From Candidatus Rokubacteria bacterium 13_1_40CM_68_15 (GTDB lineage: Bacteria; Methylomirabilota; Methylomirabilia; Rokubacteriales; CSP1-6), in the NCBI GenBank assembly GCA_001917585.1, contig MNEG01000063.1:1-45999 (forward strand): DNA of 45,999 bases, given 5' to 3'. Below, piece after piece: positions 41,558 through 45,999 of this stretch. The notes beneath the pieces were generated by a model. It saw only the letters and a program-made list of their open reading frames with translations. It was not told where the DNA came from and did not search any database. Position 1 is the first letter of the stretch. Every line of letters starts with the position of its first letter. A program made the translations under genes and the position numbers.

Positions 41558-42604
41558 TCAGCTCAGACGGGGCGCGACCCGCTCGACGAACAGCCGCATC
41601 GAAGTCAGCACACGCTCGTGCGGGATCTGGCCGCCGGGGTTCATCCAGACCGACAGGCTGGTGAAGCCGACCTCTTCGCGAAGGGCCAGCAGCCGGTCGA
41701 CGACCGCCTCCGGAGTGCCGAAGATCGCCTGCTCGCTCAGCACCTCCTCGTAGGTGATGTCGCTGAGCCGATTGGCTTTGGCGACACGGGCTTCGGCCGT
41801 CTGGGCGCCGGCACCGTCACGCTTGCGGAGCGCCTCGCTGATCGTGCGGTAGAAGTGCATCGTGCTCGCTTCCGGCTCCTCCCGCGCCGCGCGCGCCGTC
41901 TCGGCCACGTAGAGGGGCATGTTGAGCCCGACGTCGCCGCGTCCGGCGTGACCGCCCGCGCTCCAGCCGCTGTGGTAGCCGCTCATGAAGCGCGTGAGAT
42001 CCGAGATCGAGATCGTGCGGGGCGCCACGAAGATCGGTAGCCCCATTCGCCCGACCATCGGATAGGTCTCCTCGGTCGTCGCCGCCACCCGGAGTGGCGG
42101 ATACGGCTTCTGGTAGGGCTTCGGCATCACGCACACGTCGGTGAACTGCCAGAACTTTCCCGCATGGGAGAACCGCTCCTCCGTCCACGCCTTGCGGAGA
42201 ACCTCCAGGGTCTCGAGGAAGCGGTCCCGGCTCTCGCTGTAGGGAATGTTGAAGCCCTGGTAGTGGCCGGGCAGCCCGCTGCGACCGATGCCGAACTCGA
42301 GCCGGCCCTTGCTGAGATGGTCCACCGTCGCCACGTCCTCGGCCAGCCGCAAGGGATGGCTGAGGGGGAGGACCTGGACGGCGATGCCGATCTTGACCCG
42401 CCGCGTGGCCGTCGCCAGCGCGGAGGCGATGACCAGGGGCGACGACAGCACGGACCGATCCTTCTGGAAGTGGATCTCGGCCAGCCAGACCGCATCGAAG
42501 CCAAGATCCTCGGCGGCGGTCATCTGCGCCATGGACTGGTCGAAGGCCGTGGACGCGTTCATCCCCGCCGGGCATTGGAACTCCGTGAACAGGCCGAACT
42601 CCAT
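41558..42604 (-). CDS. LLM class flavin-dependent oxidoreductase
   Basis: A 348-aa luciferase-like TIM-barrel enzyme. Visible motifs are AEDLGFDAVWLAEIHF, VLPLSHPLRLAEDVATVDHLSKGR, FGIGRSGLPGHYQGF and TPEAVVDRLLALREEVGF near the C-terminus. It belongs to a different branch from the enzyme at 7116-8267 (AEIHF against NEHH at the same site). Substrate unknown. It is divergent from the dipeptide-type ABC operon, with 83 bases between starts. Confidence 0.92.
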   Translation of the reverse strand: MEFGLFTEFQCPAGMNASTAFDQSMAQMTAAEDLGFDAVWLAEIHFQKDRSVLSSPLVIASALATATRRVKIGIAVQVLPLSHPLRLAEDVATVDHLSKGRLEFGIGRSGLPGHYQGFNIPYSESRDRFLETLEVLRKAWTEERFSHAGKFWQFTDVCVMPKPYQKPYPPLRVAATTEETYPMVGRMGLPIFVAPRTISISDLTRFMSGYHSGWSAGGHAGRGDVGLNMPLYVAETARAAREEPEASTMHFYRTISEALRKRDGAGAQTAEARVAKANRLSDITYEEVLSEQAIFGTPEAVVDRLLALREEVGFTSLSVWMNPGGQIPHERVLTSMRLFVERVAPRLS

Positions 42605-42634
42605 GGCGCATCACTTTGAGGCCACGCAGGCGAA

Positions 42635-42662
42635 TTGACAAGTCCGGGGGGCCCGGGATAAT
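42635..42662 (+). promoter_or_regulatory. Strong sigma70-type promoter for Dpp-type ABC operon
   Basis: TTGACA (42635-42640), a 16-bp G-rich spacer, and GATAAT (42657-42662). The -35 is perfect and the -10 matches 5/6. A GGAGG Shine-Dalgarno follows before ATG 42688. This is the best promoter match in the window. Confidence 0.6.
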
Positions 42663-42687
42663 GAGGCACCCTTCCGGAGGCTCCGCC

Positions 42688-44292
42688 ATGGCTCGACACG
42701 TCCATCGGCTCCTGCTCGCGCTCCTCATCGTCGCTGTCGGCGCTCCGGCGCTCGCCCAGACGCCGAAGCGTGGCGGCGTCATCCGCGTGGCCGAGCGCGA
42801 GGCGCCCGGCCTCGATCCGCACCTGACCATCAGCTTTCTCGGCCACTCGTACGTGAGCTTGAGCTACAGCCAGCTCGTGCGCTTTCCGAACGGCCCGGAG
42901 CAGAAGAGCCCCACCGATTTCTCGATCCTGCCCGATCTCGCCGAGAAGTGGTCGGTGTCCCGGGATGGCAAGGTCTACACGTTCACGCTGCGCAAGGGTG
43001 TGCGCTTCCACAACAAGCCCCCGGTGAATGGCCGCGAGGTCGTCGCCGACGACGTGAAGTACTCGCTCGAGCGCTTCATGGCCAAGTCGGGCTTCGCCAC
43101 GCGCTTCGAGCCGGTGAGCGCGATCGACGCGATCGACCGCCACACCGTGCGCATCACGCTGAAGGAGCCGTACGCGCCGTTCCTGAACCACCTCGCCAAT
43201 CCATCGTTCTGCGCAATCCTGCCGCGTGAGGCCGAGGAGAGGTTCAAGGACTTCAACCACCCCGACGCCGTGATCGGTACCGGGCCCTTCATCCTCAAGT
43301 CGTACGACAAGGGCGTGCGCATGGTGTTCGAGCGCAATCCCGATTACTTCATGAAGGGCCTGCCCTATCTGGACGGCGTCGTCGTCGAGATCACTCCGGA
43401 CGCTGCGGCCCGGTTGTCCGTCTTGCGGGCCGGCAAGGCCGAGCTGCCGCACGTCTGGGGCTGGGTCGGCCCCGAGGAGGCGCGCTCGCTCAAGAAGACC
43501 AATCCCGAGATGATCGTGATCCCCCACCACGTGATCGGCCAGGGCTTCATCTATATGCGCACCGACCAGCCACCCTTCAACGACGTGCGCGTGCGCCGAG
43601 CGATGTCGCTGGCCATCGACCGCAAGGCGTGGAACGACGCACTGCTGTTCGGCGAGGGGTGCGTCGATGCCGGTCCCATCCCCTGCGCGCTGAAGGAGTG
43701 GAAGCTCGACGCCGCGAAGATCGAGCCGGCCAGGGCGAAGTATCTCGTGGGCTACGATCCCGCCGAGGCCAGGCGCCTGCTCGCCGAGGCCGGCCACGCG
43801 AAGGGCTTGACGGTCCCCATGTTTCACTGGCCGGGCTACGTCGTGCCGTGGCGCAGCTATTACGAGCTGGCCGCCGAGAATCTCGGCAAGGTGGGCATCA
43901 ACGTCGAGCTCAAGGCCGAGGAATACGGGAAGTACATCTCGACCACCGCCGTCGGGAAGTTCGAGAAGATGGCGATGGGGCCGTCGACGCCGTTCACCGA
44001 GGTGGACGATTTCCTCTTCGGACGCTTCTACCCGGAGCTGCCGACGAACCAGAGCCACGTGGCCGACGCCGAGCTGACCAAAATGCTGCTCGCCCAGCGC
44101 CGCGAGATGGATCCGAAGAAGCGCAAGCAGATCGTGGACGACATCCAGCGCTATCTCGCCGACAAGGCCTACTACATCTACGTCCCCCAGTGGCCTCAGT
44201 ACGTCGCCCACCCGCCCTACGTAAAGGGATTTCAGCACCACGACGGCTACGGCCTCGGCCTGCGCCTGGTCTATACCTGGCTCGACAAGTGA
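42688..44292 (+). CDS. ABC transporter family-5 binding protein (Dpp/Opp type), tandem copy 1
   Basis: A 534-aa exported SBP_bac_5 protein. Signal peptide MARHVHRLLLALLIVAVG with cleavage after ALAQ. Family blocks: TPKRGGVIRVAEREAPGLDP, DLAEKWSVSRDGKVYTFTLR, NGREVVADDVKYSLERF, FKDFNHPDAVIGTGPF, NDVRVRRAMSLAIDRKAW and YDPAEARRLLAEAG. It imports peptides or other oligomers such as nickel chelates or sugars. ATG 42688 has GGAGG 8 bases upstream. Its stop overlaps the GTG start of a close paralog. Confidence 0.93.
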   Translation: MARHVHRLLLALLIVAVGAPALAQTPKRGGVIRVAEREAPGLDPHLTISFLGHSYVSLSYSQLVRFPNGPEQKSPTDFSILPDLAEKWSVSRDGKVYTFTLRKGVRFHNKPPVNGREVVADDVKYSLERFMAKSGFATRFEPVSAIDAIDRHTVRITLKEPYAPFLNHLANPSFCAILPREAEERFKDFNHPDAVIGTGPFILKSYDKGVRMVFERNPDYFMKGLPYLDGVVVEITPDAAARLSVLRAGKAELPHVWGWVGPEEARSLKKTNPEMIVIPHHVIGQGFIYMRTDQPPFNDVRVRRAMSLAIDRKAWNDALLFGEGCVDAGPIPCALKEWKLDAAKIEPARAKYLVGYDPAEARRLLAEAGHAKGLTVPMFHWPGYVVPWRSYYELAAENLGKVGINVELKAEEYGKYISTTAVGKFEKMAMGPSTPFTEVDDFLFGRFYPELPTNQSHVADAELTKMLLAQRREMDPKKRKQIVDDIQRYLADKAYYIYVPQWPQYVAHPPYVKGFQHHDGYGLGLRLVYTWLDK

Positions 44293-45896
44293 CCGGCGCC
44301 AGCGCGATCGTGCTCCTCGCTCTGCTCGCATTCGCGGGCGGGACCTTCTCGCCGGCCTCCGCCCAGACCCCCAAACGTGGCGGGGTCTTTCACGTGGCCG
44401 CCGCCGACCCACCCGGGCTCGACCCCCATCAGCTCGTGAACTTCATCCCCCAGACGGTGGCGAGCCTGACCTACAGTCACCTCGTCCGCTTCCCCGCCGG
44501 TCCCGAACAGACCAGCTCGACCGATTTCCGGATCCTGCCCGACCTCGCCGAGCGGTGGGAATCTTCGACTCCCACCACCTACGTGTTCACGCTGCGCAAG
44601 GGCGCGCGCTTCCACCGCAAGCCCCCCGTGAACGGACGCGAGGTCACCGCCGACGACGTGAAGTATTCGCTGGACCGCTTCCGCACGAAGTCGCCGATGC
44701 GGCAACGCTTCGAGCCCGTGCAGGCCGTCGAGGTGGTGGACCGCTACACCGTGCGCATCGTCCTCAAGGAGCCGTACGCGCCCTTCCTGAACCATCTCGC
44801 GAGCGCCGCGCACACGGCCGTCCTGCCGCGCGAGGCCGAGGAGAAGTTCAAGGACTTCAACCATCCCGACGCCGTCATCGGCACCGGGCCCTTCGTGATG
44901 AAGTCGTACGAGCGCGGCGTCCGGATCGTCTTCGAGCGGAACCCCGACTACTTCATGCCCGGGCTCCCCTACCTGGACGGCGTCGTCTGGGAGGTGGTGC
45001 CCGATCAAGCGACCCGCCTGGCCCTCCTGCGCGCGAGCAAGGTGGAGCTGGCTCACTGGTGGGGCTTTCTCAATCCCGAAGAGGGCAAGGCGCTGAAGCG
45101 GACGAATCCCGAGATGGTGGTGACGCCGCACGTCATCGCCGACACCAGCCACCTCTTCATGCGCACGGACCAGCCGCCCTTCAACGACGTGCGCGTGCGC
45201 CGCGCGGTGTCCCTGGCCATCGATCGCAAGACGTGGAACGAGACCCTGATCTTCGGGGAAGGCTGCGTCGACTCCGGACCGGTGCCCTGCGGGATGGAGT
45301 GGAAGCTCGACGCCGCCAGGATGGATCCCGCCAGGACGAAATACCTCGTGGGCTACGATCCCGCCGAGGCCAGGCGGCTGCTCGCCGAGGCCGGCTTCCC
45401 GCGAGGATTCACCACGCCGCTTTACCACTTCCCGGGATTTCCCCCGCCGTGGCGGAGCTACTACGATCTGGCCGCGGACATGCTCGGCCGGATCGGCATC
45501 ACCGTGGAGCTCCGGCCGGAAGAGCTCGGCAAGTGGTCGACCACTACCAACCTCGGCAAGTTCGAGAAGCTCGCCATGGGGCCGTACGGCGCCGGGGTGA
45601 CCGAGGTCGACGACTTCCTGACCACGATGTTCCTGCCCGGCGCCGCGTGGAACCGCAGTCACGTGGACGACGCCGAGCTGAACAAGATGCTGCTGGCCCA
45701 GCGCCGCGAGATGGATGGCAAGAAGCGCCGCGAGATCATCCACGAGATCCAGCGCTACCTCGCCGACAAGGCGTACTACGTCTACGTGCCGGTGCCTCCG
45801 CGGTACATCTCGCATCCGCCGTACGTGAAGGGCTTCAAGCACCACGACGGGTACGATCTCGGCCGCCGCCTGACCTTCACATGGATCGAGAAGTAG
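44289..45896 (+). CDS. ABC transporter family-5 binding protein (Dpp/Opp type), tandem copy 2
   Basis: A 535-aa paralog of the preceding protein, with the same block order and long identical runs, for instance KEPYAPFLNHLA, FKDFNHPDAVIGTGPF and YLVGYDPAEARRLLAEAG. The GTG start overlaps the first copy's stop as GTGA. A signal peptide (about 24 residues, ending in ASAQ) is present. Differences cluster in ligand-facing loops (for example WWGFLNPEEGKALKR against VWGWVGPEEARSLKK), so the two may bind different ligands for one permease. Confidence 0.92.
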   Translation: MTGASAIVLLALLAFAGGTFSPASAQTPKRGGVFHVAAADPPGLDPHQLVNFIPQTVASLTYSHLVRFPAGPEQTSSTDFRILPDLAERWESSTPTTYVFTLRKGARFHRKPPVNGREVTADDVKYSLDRFRTKSPMRQRFEPVQAVEVVDRYTVRIVLKEPYAPFLNHLASAAHTAVLPREAEEKFKDFNHPDAVIGTGPFVMKSYERGVRIVFERNPDYFMPGLPYLDGVVWEVVPDQATRLALLRASKVELAHWWGFLNPEEGKALKRTNPEMVVTPHVIADTSHLFMRTDQPPFNDVRVRRAVSLAIDRKTWNETLIFGEGCVDSGPVPCGMEWKLDAARMDPARTKYLVGYDPAEARRLLAEAGFPRGFTTPLYHFPGFPPPWRSYYDLAADMLGRIGITVELRPEELGKWSTTTNLGKFEKLAMGPYGAGVTEVDDFLTTMFLPGAAWNRSHVDDAELNKMLLAQRREMDGKKRREIIHEIQRYLADKAYYVYVPVPPRYISHPPYVKGFKHHDGYDLGRRLTFTWIEK

Positions 45897-45906
45897 TCGG
45901 GGGCGC

Positions 45907-45999
45907 ATGAGACAGTACGTCCTCCGCCGCATCGCCCTCGCCGTCCCCACCCTGATCCTCGTCAGCGTCATCGTCTTCGCCATGATGCGGCTCATGCCG
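45907..45999 (+). CDS. ABC transporter permease (DppB/OppB type), cut by window end
   Basis: The first 31 codons: MRQYVLRRIALAVPTLILV then SVIVFAMMRLMP. This is the typical N-terminus of a DppB/OppB permease with its first membrane helix. It lies 10 bases after the second binding-protein gene and should supply the channel for both. Partial. Confidence 0.85.
   Translation, partial: MRQYVLRRIALAVPTLILVSVIVFAMMRLMP

Noticed and set aside
42559..45995. Long minus-strand open frames opposite the tandem binding proteins
   Set aside because: Both binding proteins are well supported on the plus strand; the antisense products are low-complexity and resemble each other only because the sense genes are paralogs.
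1..45999. tRNA, rRNA, CRISPR arrays, insertion sequences, phage genes, toxin-antitoxin pairs
   Set aside because: None seen on either strand by reading; no direct-repeat arrays, transposase motifs or cloverleaf patterns stood out. A tool-based search could still find a short RNA.

Overview
The window is a stretch of a high-GC bacterial chromosome, most likely from an uncultivated soil or sediment organism. I see no phage, IS element, CRISPR array, tRNA or rRNA. The dense, overlapping operons, the many solute-uptake systems (five ABC importer loci), the luciferase-like monooxygenases and the MarR/RND efflux operon resemble what I know of Candidatus Rokubacteria/Methylomirabilota or large-genome Proteobacteria. 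That placement is an inference; no marker gene fixes it.

Layout. 1-846: the C-terminal part of a siroheme nitrite/sulfite reductase. 865-1278: an orphan gas-vesicle GvpA-like protein fused to a Cys/His zinc-finger-like tail, next to a 149-bp AT-richer gap. 1428-10226 (minus): a nine-gene operon, read livK, alpha/beta hydrolase, luciferase-like monooxygenase, cysteine hydrolase, livH, livM, FecR/DUF6600 envelope protein, livG, livF. It looks like uptake plus oxidative and hydrolytic breakdown of one compound class. 10314-12895: a hybrid histidine kinase with a frameshift near the end of its receiver. 12900-16815 (minus): SDR dehydrogenase, half-size sugar ABC ATPase, permease, sugar-binding protein and cupin. 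16918-17721: an unrecognised protein built from two copies of one domain.

17754-22652: a MarR regulator, RND adaptor lipoprotein and RND pump, with two strong hairpins before the pump gene. 22659-25104: YqeY, a small lipoprotein-like ORF, a retropepsin-like lipoprotein, and a PqqC/TenA-like protein coupled to a macrodomain protein. 25225-29616: a carbohydrate-type ABC importer whose binding-protein gene carries an in-frame amber codon, plus a HisD-family dehydrogenase; no ATPase gene is present. 29652-30859: PEBP, RRM and a small protein. 30875-32734 (minus): coaX (with an apparent internal deletion), DUF1330 and an EamA transporter. 32862-34118: an FAD ferredoxin reductase.

34108-39421 (minus): a six-gene operon of binding protein, two permeases, ATPase, metallophosphoesterase and J-domain protein, perhaps for a phosphodiester, phosphonate or similar ligand. 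39643-42604: a second copy of the small-protein family, a RibD-type reductase, a short RBS-supported ORF, a PPOX-fold protein and a second luciferase-like oxidoreductase. 42688-end: two tandem, very similar family-5 (Dpp/Opp type) binding proteins and the start of their permease.

Most operons join a transporter to a few enzymes, consistent with a scavenging heterotroph. Several lesions (frameshift, amber codon, missing start, internal deletion) are spread over the window. They may be real decay or errors in a metagenomic assembly.
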